From contig NZ_JAJLQX010000005.1 in NCBI RefSeq assembly GCF_021295095.1, forward strand, positions 62,001 through 126,000: DNA of 64,000 nucleotides, written 5' to 3'. Below, piece by piece: positions 37,384-46,454 of the stretch (position 1 is the stretch's first letter; every line of letters starts with the position of its first letter). The notes beneath the pieces are model-generated. The model worked only from the letters and a program-made list of their open reading frames with translations, did no database searches and had not been told where the DNA came from. The position numbers and the translations under genes are program-made. This DNA is from Phocaeicola oris. Lineage in GTDB: Bacteria > Bacteroidota > Bacteroidia > Bacteroidales > Bacteroidaceae.

Positions 37384-39813
37384 CTGTTTGCAGACTAATT
37401 TCCCACTTTCTTCTGTAATGATATAGCGTTGACCTTTCTTGGTTTTGAAGTTCAACGTTTCATTTTTATATCTGATAGAGCATGGCATACCCGATTTGGA
37501 TAGTATAACAGCCTTTTGGAGTTGACAGTTTTTCCAGTCTATTGCAATTTCAAAGTTGCCTCTTGCGCAAAGTCCTTTAACAGAACCGTCAGCCCATGCA
37601 TCAGGTAATGCAGGGAGCAAATGGATAAATCCTATATGACTTTGTAATAACATCTCGGTGATACCTGCTGTTCCACCAAAGTTACCATCTATTTGAAATG
37701 GCGGATGAATATCCCATAGATTATTTGTCGTTCCATTCTTAAGCAGATTCTTATATAATATATATGAATGGTTTCCGTCTAATAACCGTGCCCATTGATT
37801 CAATTTCCAACCCATGCTCCATCCGGTCGCTCCATCTCCACGGTGAACGAGCACCACTTTAGCTGCTTCGGCTAACTCCGGAGTTGTGATAGGAGAAAGT
37901 GTGTGCCCCGGATGTAATCCATACAGATGGTTCACATGACGGTGTTCATCTTTCGGGTCATCTATATCTCTCGACCATTCCATCAACTGACCGTATCTGC
38001 CTATCTGATAAGGGACGATATGATTGAGAACTTCCTGCCATTGCTTTTGTTCTTTCTTGTCCACACTCAAAATTCTTGCAGCTTCTATTGCGTCTGTCAG
38101 AATCTCTTTAGCTACGGCATGAACAAAAGTGGCACCCATATCAACACCACCGTGTTCAGGCGATGTTGATGGAGCTGCCGTATAACTACCGTCAGGACGA
38201 TGCCAAAGGAAATCGACAGTAAAGTTTGCCGCGCCCTTTAGTATCTCATAACCGGTATTCTTCAGGAATGATTTATCGCGTGTGTAATCGTAATAATCCC
38301 AAATGTGAGTTGCCAGCCACGGACCGGCCATTGGACAAAGATTCCATTGCATATCCTTACTTGTGACGGGTGACGCGAAACCATATATGTTCGACGAGAT
38401 GGAAGTTGTCCAACCGCGAGCATTCCAATAAGATTGAGCAACCTTTTCTCCGGGTTTAATTTGTGATTTGATAAATTCTACCAATGGCGGAAAACATTCG
38501 TTTAAGTTGGTTGATGAAGCCGGCCAATAGTTCATTTGAATATTAATATTATTATGGTAATCCATGTGCCACGGACCATCTACGCCATTCGACCATATAC
38601 CTTGCAGGTTTGCCGGCATGGTACCTTCGCGCGAGCTGGCAATCAACAAATAACGACCAAACTGATAATATAATTCTTCCAGATAGAAGTCTGACCGGTC
38701 ATTCGTTTTGAGATTCAGTAACCGCCGGTAGGTCGGAATATCTGTCCTTGCGACTTGCGGATTCAAATGTAATTCAACTCTATTGAAAAGATTCTGATAA
38801 TCTGCTATATGTCTCTTCCATAGCTCGTCTGTACTTTTATTTAATACGTTTCGCATCATAGCAGCCGTACTGTTTATCGGGTTTACTCCGACATAGGTTG
38901 TGGGATTAGAGAAATCGGGGTTGTAATTAACTTGGTAATCCGTATCGGCTGTTAGGAAAAAGTAAACGTCATTTGCGTTCTTAATGATAATCTTCCCTTC
39001 TTTTAATTGCGTCTCTCCACCATTTATTACAGGTGAAACTCGGAGCGCAAACGCTTCGTTATTATTTTTTAAATGGCCTTTGTAGAGCATCTGATTATTC
39101 TCCATTTCTGAAGTGGCTTCCATATAGGGAGTTGATTGCCAAGAAAATGTCAGGTTTTGCATTCCGGGTTTGTCGGCTATATAGTGAATTACCATGACAC
39201 TGTCCGGATACGACATGTAATATTTTCGAGTGAAACGGACACCGTTCTTTTGGTATGATACCGTTACTAATGCAGAATCTAAAGACAACACTCGTTTATA
39301 ATCGCTCAGTCTCACTTCATTGTGACCGGTTTCTATGTAAGCTTCGCCTAAGGAAGTATAGGTTCCAAATCTGAAAGGGTCTTCATCCCCCGTCTCATAA
39401 GGAACCAGACCGTTAAAATGGTCTGCTGTAATTTTTCCGGCCTTTTCAAAATCTCCTTCTTCAAAAGCTTTTCTTATTTCAGGAAGAAACTTAGCCGATT
39501 CTTTATTTACATTCCAATAGTCAGAAGGATTCTTTACGGAGTTCGGACCGCCAGTCCAGAGACTTTTCTCGTTTAGTGTAAGTCGCTCGGCTGAAATAGA
39601 TCCAAGAATATTTGCCCCAAAACTTCCATTGCCTATCATTAATGAGTTCGCTTCCCAATTCTTATCAGTTGTCAGGTTATACCACGATTGCATACCTGTT
39701 AATTCGGTAGGCTTATCGAACCAAATGTTTAAACCTTTTTTCCCGTCAATGTCTTGTGCGCGTAAAGAAAAGGCATGAATGAAAACGAAGATTAAAAGAA
39801 GGGATTTCTTCAT
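37312..39813 (-). CDS. GH95 alpha-L-fucosidase/galactosidase
   Basis: 833 residues with a signal peptide (about 1-19). An N-terminal beta-supersandwich (WYNLTTDKNWEANSLMIGNG) is followed by an (alpha/alpha)6 barrel and a C-terminal beta domain. The GH95 catalytic asparagines fit MDYHNNINIQMNYWPA (about 418-431). The general acid region is SPEHGG, and IDGNFGGTAGITEM supplies the conserved Asp. The likely substrate is terminal alpha-1,2-fucose of host glycans, or alpha-L-galactose of plant glycans. Single gene with its own -7 box, not in a SusCD locus. Confidence 0.85.
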   Translation of the reverse strand: MKKSLLLIFVFIHAFSLRAQDIDGKKGLNIWFDKPTELTGMQSWYNLTTDKNWEANSLMIGNGSFGANILGSISAERLTLNEKSLWTGGPNSVKNPSDYWNVNKESAKFLPEIRKAFEEGDFEKAGKITADHFNGLVPYETGDEDPFRFGTYTSLGEAYIETGHNEVRLSDYKRVLSLDSALVTVSYQKNGVRFTRKYYMSYPDSVMVIHYIADKPGMQNLTFSWQSTPYMEATSEMENNQMLYKGHLKNNNEAFALRVSPVINGGETQLKEGKIIIKNANDVYFFLTADTDYQVNYNPDFSNPTTYVGVNPINSTAAMMRNVLNKSTDELWKRHIADYQNLFNRVELHLNPQVARTDIPTYRRLLNLKTNDRSDFYLEELYYQFGRYLLIASSREGTMPANLQGIWSNGVDGPWHMDYHNNINIQMNYWPASSTNLNECFPPLVEFIKSQIKPGEKVAQSYWNARGWTTSISSNIYGFASPVTSKDMQWNLCPMAGPWLATHIWDYYDYTRDKSFLKNTGYEILKGAANFTVDFLWHRPDGSYTAAPSTSPEHGGVDMGATFVHAVAKEILTDAIEAARILSVDKKEQKQWQEVLNHIVPYQIGRYGQLMEWSRDIDDPKDEHRHVNHLYGLHPGHTLSPITTPELAEAAKVVLVHRGDGATGWSMGWKLNQWARLLDGNHSYILYKNLLKNGTTNNLWDIHPPFQIDGNFGGTAGITEMLLQSHIGFIHLLPALPDAWADGSVKGLCARGNFEIAIDWKNCQLQKAVILSKSGMPCSIRYKNETLNFKTKKGQRYIITEESGKLVCKQLFVRTAKDEQALRPHIEQQIDNT

Positions 39814-39838
39814 ATTTTTATATGATTTATGTTTTTTA

Positions 39839-39846
39839 CAAAGGTA
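39839..39846 (-). promoter_or_regulatory. GH95 gene -7 box
   Basis: TACCTTTG on the minus strand, 26 bases before the ATG. Confidence 0.5.
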
Positions 39847-39883
39847 ATCTTTTTTGCACTAACAGGTTAATTTGTAGATGGAT

Positions 39884-40012
39884 ATTTTGATACGTATGAG
39901 TGCGTAAAGTGATGCGTATGAACAAGTGAAATGATACGCATGAGTTGAACGACTCATACGGATGAGTTGATCGATTCATGCGGATGAGTTTGTCTTTTTA
40001 TACGTATGAAAT
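39884..40012. repeat. Tandem tacg(t/c)atga-type repeat array
   Basis: At least six related units (gatacgtatgag, gatgcgtatgaac, gatacgcatgagtt, catacggatgagtt, catgcggatgagtt, tatacgtatgaa) occur about every 20 bases. The remaining gap to murB (to 40352) is AT-rich without a gene. The unit gtgatgcgtatga is the reverse complement of the end of the array near 23465. Confidence 0.6.
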
Positions 40013-40352
40013 AGGCGCTTGATACATATTGACTTAGAAATTTATCAAATTGACTTTGAAATTCTCTTTTATGAGTTTAAGAATGGACTATTTCTTTGTT
40101 TTGATTTTGATTATTACTTGAACGTAATACGCCCAACTGTAATTTTATATATCTATTTGCAATCATTATCAGAATAGAAGGAAGTTCTTTACAGCAAAGA
40201 ATGTAGCCATGAATGATAAGGCTCTTTCTACTATTCATGGATAAAAGCTCATCTTTTGGGAAAATAAATCCCCAATTTTAAAAATTTTCTTTGTACGGCA
40301 GGATAAGCAAAAAAAATCTGTAATTTAGCAAACATGATATTAATTTTGTCAA

Positions 40353-41366
40353 ATGGCAATAAATGTTCAACATAATTACTCTCTTTTGGGGCATAATACC
40401 TTTGGGATGGATGTGAGAGCAGACGAATTTATCAGCTATGATTCGGAAGATGAGTTGAAAGAGGTACTGAAGTCACATCCGAAAGAGAGACCGGTTTTTC
40501 ATATCGGACAAGGTAGTAATCTTCTTTTTACAAAAGATTATAAAGGTACCATTTTGCATTCGAATATTCGTTTTATTGAACTGAAATCTATCGATGAAAA
40601 GGGCGTTTTTTGTCGAGTAGGCAGTGGATTTGTATGGGATGACTTCTGCGATGATATGGCGAAAAAGAAATTCTATGGAGTAGAAAATCTTTCGTACATT
40701 CCGGGAGAGGTGGGTGCTGCCGCTATTCAGAATATTGGCGCGTATGGCGCAGAGGTTTGCAATGTTATCAGTCAGGTTGAAGCTGTAGAAATCTCTACCG
40801 GAAAGAAAAGAATTTTTACTAATAAAGAGTGTTGCTATGGATATCGCGACAGTATTTTCAAGAATGAGTTGTGGCGACAATATATTGTGACAGCAGTATT
40901 GTTTCATCTTTCGGTTAAACCGGAAGTGAAGTTGGATTATGGGCAGTTGAAAGATTTGAAGGCGATGAATTCGGTTCCTTCAGCTGAAGAGATAAGGGAA
41001 GCGGTTATTGCGATCCGAAAGAATAAATTGCCTGACCCTTCGGTTTTAGGAAGTGCCGGTAGTTTTTTTAAGAATCCGGTTGTGTCAGTCGTAAAATATG
41101 AAGAGTTAAAGAAGAAGTACGAAGATATTCCTCATTATATTATTGATTCTGAACATATTAAAATTCCGGCAGCTTGGATGATTGAACAATGCGGCTGGAA
41201 AGGAAGGTCGATGGGAGGAGCGGCAATATACGAAAAACAGTCGTTGATTATTGTTAATCAAAACCATGCAAAGCCTGAGGATGTGATTCTTTTGGCCGAA
41301 GCTGTTCAGAAATCAGTTTATGCGAGGTTTGGAATTGAAATTTATCCGGAAGTTAATTATGTCTAA
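40353..41366 (+). CDS. murB: UDP-N-acetylenolpyruvoylglucosamine reductase
   Basis: 337 residues, a type I MurB. NTFGMDVRA opens the FAD domain, followed by GQGSNLLFT, GYGAEV-like NIGAYGAEV, YGYRDSIFK (catalytic Arg), SAGSFFKNPV (catalytic Ser) and EIYPEVNYV (catalytic Glu). It makes UDP-N-acetylmuramic acid by NADPH reduction of the MurA product. The next gene, 12 bases on, is murA, so two consecutive steps are co-expressed. Confidence 0.95.
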   Translation: MAINVQHNYSLLGHNTFGMDVRADEFISYDSEDELKEVLKSHPKERPVFHIGQGSNLLFTKDYKGTILHSNIRFIELKSIDEKGVFCRVGSGFVWDDFCDDMAKKKFYGVENLSYIPGEVGAAAIQNIGAYGAEVCNVISQVEAVEISTGKKRIFTNKECCYGYRDSIFKNELWRQYIVTAVLFHLSVKPEVKLDYGQLKDLKAMNSVPSAEEIREAVIAIRKNKLPDPSVLGSAGSFFKNPVVSVVKYEELKKKYEDIPHYIIDSEHIKIPAAWMIEQCGWKGRSMGGAAIYEKQSLIIVNQNHAKPEDVILLAEAVQKSVYARFGIEIYPEVNYV

Positions 41367-41378
41367 TAAAAAAAGCCT

Positions 41379-42689
41379 ATGTCATCGTTTATTGTAGAAG
41401 GGAATCATCCATTGATTGGGGAGATAGAGCCTCAAGGGGCTAAAAATGAAGCGCTTGAAGTTTTATGTGGAGTACTGTTGACAACAGATGAGGTCATTAT
41501 AGATAATGTACCGGATATTCTTGATGTAAATAATCTGATTCAACTGTTTTGCGATATGGGCGTGACGGTACGACGGATGGGGAAGAACATATATAGCTTT
41601 AAGGCTGAGTATATTGACATGGAATTCATAGAAGGAGGTACATTCTTGGATAAGTGTGCCAAGTTGCGTGGGTCGGTGATGATGATCGGTCCGTTGCTTA
41701 GTCGATTAGGTAAGGTTTACTATGCTAATGCAGGAGGAGATAAGATAGGTCGGCGACGTTTAGATACCCATTTTAAGGGAATCTGTGATTTGGGAGCCGA
41801 GTTCTCGTATGATGAGGAAAAGCAGGCATACTGTTTTGAAGTGAAGAAACTATTGAGAGGGACATATATGTTGCTCGACGAGGCATCAGTAACCGGAACA
41901 GCAAATATTATTATGGCTGCCGTGATGGCTCAAGGTACAACTACCATATATAACGCTGCATGTGAGCCATATATTCAGCAACTTTGCAAGATGCTGAATA
42001 AAATGGGAGCAAAAATCTCAGGAATTGCATCGAATCTTCTGACAATTGAGGGTGTTTCATCGTTATGTGGTACATCGCATACTATACTTCCGGATATGAT
42101 TGAAGTAGGAAGTTTCATTGGAATGGCTGCTATGACGTACAGCGAATTGACGATTAAAAATGTGTCATGGGATAACTTGGGTATTATTCCGGATAGCTTC
42201 CGTCGCCTTGGCTTGCAGTTAGAGAGACGCGGAGATGATTTATATATACCTCGTCATGATCATTACGAGATAGAGTGCTTTCTCGATGGTTCTATTTTGA
42301 CATTGTCCGATGCTATCTGGCCGGGGTTGACACCAGACTTGCTCAGTGTGCTTTTGGTCGTCGCTACTCAGGCAAAGGGCAGTGTACTTATTCATCAGAA
42401 AATGTTCGAAAGTCGTTTGTTCTTCGTTGATAAACTGATAGATATGGGCGCACAAATTATTTTGTGCGATCCGCATCGGGCAGTAGTCATCGGACATGAT
42501 CACCGCATTCGGTTGAAAGCAAACCACATGGTATCACCGGATATTCGTGCTGGTGTAGCCATGTTGATTGCAGCGATGAGTGCCGACGGAGTAAGTAGGA
42601 TTGACCATATAGAACAAATTGACCGTGGATATACTCGTATAGAGGAGCGTTTAAATGCTATTGGGGCACATATTACCCGTATTGATTAA
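41379..42689 (+). CDS. murA: UDP-GlcNAc 1-carboxyvinyltransferase, Asp variant
   Basis: 436 residues, full MurA/EPSP-synthase fold. GAKNEAL (Lys22), GPLLSRLG, TPDLL (catalytic Asp) and IDRGYTRIEERL are conserved. The active-site loop that usually reads GGCAIG reads GGDKIG here, placing Asp at residue 121 where fosfomycin would alkylate Cys115. Such Cys-to-Asp enzymes in other bacteria remain active and are fosfomycin insensitive, so this host is predicted to resist the drug at target level. Confidence 0.9.
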   Translation: MSSFIVEGNHPLIGEIEPQGAKNEALEVLCGVLLTTDEVIIDNVPDILDVNNLIQLFCDMGVTVRRMGKNIYSFKAEYIDMEFIEGGTFLDKCAKLRGSVMMIGPLLSRLGKVYYANAGGDKIGRRRLDTHFKGICDLGAEFSYDEEKQAYCFEVKKLLRGTYMLLDEASVTGTANIIMAAVMAQGTTTIYNAACEPYIQQLCKMLNKMGAKISGIASNLLTIEGVSSLCGTSHTILPDMIEVGSFIGMAAMTYSELTIKNVSWDNLGIIPDSFRRLGLQLERRGDDLYIPRHDHYEIECFLDGSILTLSDAIWPGLTPDLLSVLLVVATQAKGSVLIHQKMFESRLFFVDKLIDMGAQIILCDPHRAVVIGHDHRIRLKANHMVSPDIRAGVAMLIAAMSADGVSRIDHIEQIDRGYTRIEERLNAIGAHITRID

Positions 42690-43020
42690 GTTAATTATTA
42701 TAAGATATTTGCCTAAATAAGCATTAGCATGTCTATTATATAAATAGGAGTTACTCCCTTTTTCTATTCAGAATCAAGAAATGATGCTATTGTAGAATGA
42801 ATATATGGAGAAGCGTGAATTGCTGGTAGAAGATGTATATATTGATTTTTTATTTAGATGGAAGCAAAGTAATTGGTAATTATATTGGTTTTTCTTATTC
42901 ATATAACGGGAATATTTATTAGAGTTCATGATTATAAATAGATAAAATAAATAAGTTTTAAGAAAAGGACTACATTTTTTTTCATTTTTCTTTATAATAA
43001 CAATAAAATTTGTATATTTG
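42690..43020. other. AT-rich gap ending in a promoter
   Basis: No open frame of note. The only clear signal is TATATTTG at 43013-43020 (plus strand), a -7 box about 84 bases before the oxidoreductase ATG, giving a leader of about 75 bases. Confidence 0.5.
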
Positions 43021-43103
43021 AATGCTGAAAATGTTTCATATCAAAAAAGGAGATAATATTTTTAGTTAAATCAATCTCATAATAAATTAAAAAATAATCA
43101 ATT

Positions 43104-44573
43104 ATGTCTGTATCAAGAAGAACTTTTTTAAAGACAGGGGCAGCTGCAGTCGCAGGACTTACTATTGCTCCGAGCAGTATCTTGGGTAAGAGTTTCGGTC
43201 ATGTATCCCCAAGTGATAAGCTGAACATCATGGCTGTTGGTATTGGCGGTATGGGTGCTACTGATATTGGTAAAATGGACAGTCAGAATCTGATTGCTCT
43301 TGCAGATGTTGACTGGAGCTACGCAAAACCGATTTTCGATAAGTATCCAAATGCAAAGCGTTACAAAGATTATCGTAAGATGTATGAAGAGATGGGTAAA
43401 TCAGCTGATGCTGTTGTTGTTGCTACAGCCGATCATACTCACGCTATTATTGCTGCTGATGCTATTACGTTAGGAAAGAACGTATACGTAGAGAAACCTT
43501 TGACACACTCTATTTATGAGGCTCGTTTGTTGAAGAACTTGGCAAAGAAGTATGGTGTAGTTACTCAGATGGGTAACTGGGGTTCATCAGGCGAAGGAAC
43601 TCGTAAGGTTATTCAATGGGTACAAAGAGGTGAGATTGGAGAGGTTCGTAAGGTAGAAGCATTTACTGATCGTCCTATTTGGCCACAAGGTTTGCAACGT
43701 CCTGAAAAAGTTGATAAAGTTCCTAAGACTTTGGATTGGGATTTGTTTATCGGTCCGGCTAAGTTCCGCCCATACAACTCTATTTATCATCCTTGGAACT
43801 GGCGCGGATGGTGGGACTTCGGCACAGGCGCATTAGGTGATATGGCATGTCATATTCTGCATGCTGCATTTGTTGCTTTGAAGTTAGGTTATCCTTCTAA
43901 GTTGCAAGGTAGTTCTACTTCTTTGCTTACCGATTGTGCTCCAAGTGCTCAGTCTATTAAGTATACATTCCCTACTCGTGAAAACTTGCCTAAGCTTGCT
44001 CTTCCTGAGTGTGAAGTTTATTGGTACGATGGTGGTATTAAGCCGGAGCGTCCATTGAACTTGCCTAATGGTAAAGAGTTGAATGTTGATGGCGGTGGAG
44101 TAATCATGTATGGTACAAAGGATACGTTGGTTTATGGTTGCTATGGACACAGCCCATATCTATTGTCTGGTAGAGAGCCTGAGTATGTTCCTGGAAATCA
44201 TGAAATCAAGGATTCTGAGCATCAGATGGACTTCGTTCGCGCTTGTAAGGAATCTCCGGAGAATCGTGTACCGACTTATTCTGATTTCTCAGAAGCATGC
44301 GATTTGACTGAGATGGTTGATATAGGTGTATTAGCTATTCGTTTGCAGTCATTGAATAAGGTTCTTGAATGGGATGGACAGAACATGAAGTTCTTGAATA
44401 TCTCTCCAAGTGAAACAATGAGAATTATGAAGGTTGATGGCTTCTCCGTACATAATGGTCACCCAACATTCAATAAGACATTTACAGAGCCTTTCAATGC
44501 ACTTGAGTTTGCGAATGAATTGGTTAAGCACAACTACCGTGAAGGTTGGAAGTTGCCTGAAATGCCGAGATAA
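43104..44573 (+). CDS. Exported Gfo/Idh/MocA family oxidoreductase
   Basis: 489 residues. A twin-arginine signal (SRRTFLKTGAAAVAGL) indicates folded, cofactor-loaded export. The Rossmann start is VGIGGMGATDIG, the catalytic-site motif VEKPLTHS contains the conserved Lys, and WNWRGWWDFGTGALGDMACH is the substrate-domain signature with its metal/substrate His. Such enzymes oxidise sugars or sugar rings, often at C3, with NAD held tightly. It is co-transcribed with the TIM-barrel lipoprotein that follows. Confidence 0.85.
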   Translation: MSVSRRTFLKTGAAAVAGLTIAPSSILGKSFGHVSPSDKLNIMAVGIGGMGATDIGKMDSQNLIALADVDWSYAKPIFDKYPNAKRYKDYRKMYEEMGKSADAVVVATADHTHAIIAADAITLGKNVYVEKPLTHSIYEARLLKNLAKKYGVVTQMGNWGSSGEGTRKVIQWVQRGEIGEVRKVEAFTDRPIWPQGLQRPEKVDKVPKTLDWDLFIGPAKFRPYNSIYHPWNWRGWWDFGTGALGDMACHILHAAFVALKLGYPSKLQGSSTSLLTDCAPSAQSIKYTFPTRENLPKLALPECEVYWYDGGIKPERPLNLPNGKELNVDGGGVIMYGTKDTLVYGCYGHSPYLLSGREPEYVPGNHEIKDSEHQMDFVRACKESPENRVPTYSDFSEACDLTEMVDIGVLAIRLQSLNKVLEWDGQNMKFLNISPSETMRIMKVDGFSVHNGHPTFNKTFTEPFNALEFANELVKHNYREGWKLPEMPR

Positions 44574-44598
44574 TAACTTTTGTATAATGGATTTCAAT

Positions 44599-45450
44599 AT
44601 GAAGAAGCTACTATCATTATTAATACTTTGCCTTTCGTGTTTCATGCTGAACAGTTGCAATAGCAATGAAACAAAGGCAGAGAAGCAAGGATGGAAATTG
44701 GCTATCCAGTCGTATACTTTCCATAAGTTTTCGTTTATCGAGGCTCTTGATAAGACCAAGGAATTAGGAATCAAGTATATTGAAGCTTATCCTGGTCATA
44801 AATTAGGAGGGAGATACGGAGACCAAGTGTTTGGTATGGATATGGATGATCAGTCTCGGAAAGAGATTATGGATAGTGCTGCTGTCCGTGGTATCAAGAT
44901 TGTTGGAACAGGTGTCTTCACTACCGAGAACTCCGAAGATTGGGAAAAAGAATTCAAATTCGCCAAAGACATGGGGATGGAATACATTACTTGTGAACCG
45001 GAGTTGCGTGATTGGGAGATGATTGACAAGCTTTCTAAAAAATATGATATCAAGATCTCTGTTCATAACCATCCGAAACCTTCACCATATTGGGATCCTA
45101 AAAATCTTTTATTTGCTATTTCTAAGTTGAATAAGAATATCGGTTCATGTGCTGATGTTGGTCATTGGAAACGTTGTGATTTGGATCAGAAAGAATGTCT
45201 TGAACAGTTGAAAGGCCGAATTATCAGCCTTCACTTTAAAGATATTGCTGAACCGAAAGCCGATGGTACAATGGTTGATTGTATTTGGGGAACAGGCATT
45301 CTTGATGTGAAGGATATGTTGCGTATACTCAAGGATGAGAAGTTTAAAGGTTATTTTGCTATCGAATACGAAAATAATTGGAATAATTCTGTTCCCGATA
45401 TAAAGCAATGCGTCGATTACTTCATTAAGTGTTGTGACGAGATTCTGTAA
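44599..45450 (+). CDS. Sugar isomerase/epimerase-like TIM-barrel lipoprotein
   Basis: 283 residues from ATG 44599; an ATG 12 bases earlier is equally in frame and longer upstream frames overlap the oxidoreductase gene. Lipobox LNSC gives Cys20. The xylose-isomerase-like TIM barrel shows candidate metal ligands in CEPEL, SVHNHPKP, CADVGHW, SLHFKD and FAIEYE. With the exported oxidoreductase this fits a two-step attack on glycosides: C3 oxidation, then elimination or isomerisation. The exact substrate is unknown. Confidence 0.8.
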   Translation: MKKLLSLLILCLSCFMLNSCNSNETKAEKQGWKLAIQSYTFHKFSFIEALDKTKELGIKYIEAYPGHKLGGRYGDQVFGMDMDDQSRKEIMDSAAVRGIKIVGTGVFTTENSEDWEKEFKFAKDMGMEYITCEPELRDWEMIDKLSKKYDIKISVHNHPKPSPYWDPKNLLFAISKLNKNIGSCADVGHWKRCDLDQKECLEQLKGRIISLHFKDIAEPKADGTMVDCIWGTGILDVKDMLRILKDEKFKGYFAIEYENNWNNSVPDIKQCVDYFIKCCDEIL

Positions 45451-45468
45451 TTCGGTTTAGAGTTTAAT

Positions 45469-45504
45469 ATTTAGGGTTTAGAGTGTCAGCTCTAAACCCT
45501 AAAT
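45469..45504. terminator. Perfect 15-bp hairpin
   Basis: atttagggtttagag and its exact complement flank a 6-base loop, 18 bases after the TIM-barrel gene stop. The T-run after it is interrupted (tatttta). It suits a terminator for the rightward operon and possibly for the leftward locus ending at 45628. Confidence 0.65.
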
Positions 45505-45627
45505 TATTTTATGGAGGATAAAGTGTGTGGTATAAACTATTCCGCAAAGTCTTTGCGGTATTTTTCCGTATAAAGTTCCGTTCTTTCGAATTGTATTGAT
45601 AGGATCGATGGATAAATGGATAACAAG

Positions 45628-46311
45628 TTATTTCTTTTTCGCTTCAAATAATACATTCGGTTTATGGAAATCGGCTTCCTTATCATCAGTCTTTTGGGCA
45701 GAATACCAGTGGACTTGTTCTCGACCGTAATAGTCGGCGCGGAATACGCCCATATAAAAAGCATTTAAATTGACTCCCAGTTTCTCTAACTCTTTTATCT
45801 CAATCCGGCCAATTAAAACGTAAGCATCCGCATCTTTCTGAGTCTTTAAGTCGAGTGTATTGAAATTCCAATCGTAATTGAACTTGCGATAATAATTACA
45901 TGAATAATCCAACGTGTTTCCATTCGGATCCATCTCTGCTCCATAATATGTCTGCGTCATATTCTTATCTGGAGAGAAGAAGATTTCTACTCGGTCTTCG
46001 TTGCTTACATTTAATTCGTTTCTATAGTCACTACAAAGCGTTGGAGTATCATCTTTCACCTCAAATCGGAAATAGAAATAATCGGAAGAAAAGAAGCATT
46101 TGAATGTCGAGTTATCGCTTAATCCGTCCCAAGGAGCATATAGTTTTCTAATACTATTGGCACTCATCCATTTATTGACATCAAACATCTCGCTCAACGC
46201 TGTATTATCGCTTAAAGTAGGTATTTCAAATGGTTGTTTAAACCTATCCTTTGTACAACCGGTGAGCAGAAATGTAGATAGAAAAACGGTTAGTATTTTA
46301 TTTTTTCTCAT
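45628..46311 (-). CDS. CBM9-like carbohydrate-binding lipoprotein
   Basis: 227 residues; lipobox LLTGC gives Cys19. The body is an all-beta domain of the type annotated carbohydrate-binding family 9-like, with WDGLSDNSTFKCFFSSDYFYF, EDRVEIFFSP and an aromatic-rich end. It probably binds sugar at the cell surface. It lies 143 bases downstream of the TPR protein gene on the same strand and probably belongs to the same locus, though a separate promoter is possible. Confidence 0.7.
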   Translation of the reverse strand: MRKNKILTVFLSTFLLTGCTKDRFKQPFEIPTLSDNTALSEMFDVNKWMSANSIRKLYAPWDGLSDNSTFKCFFSSDYFYFRFEVKDDTPTLCSDYRNELNVSNEDRVEIFFSPDKNMTQTYYGAEMDPNGNTLDYSCNYYRKFNYDWNFNTLDLKTQKDADAYVLIGRIEIKELEKLGVNLNAFYMGVFRADYYGREQVHWYSAQKTDDKEADFHKPNVLFEAKKK

Positions 46312-46454
46312 AAAATCTATTTTTTCATTGGCACAAATTCACAGTTTTCTTTTGATTTTCCGGTTCGGTATCCGGAATTTCCGGAAAGAAGTAATGACTT
46401 TGGGCATAAATAAAAACATTTACTGCTGTCCGATAAATCTATTTTTTTATCCTA

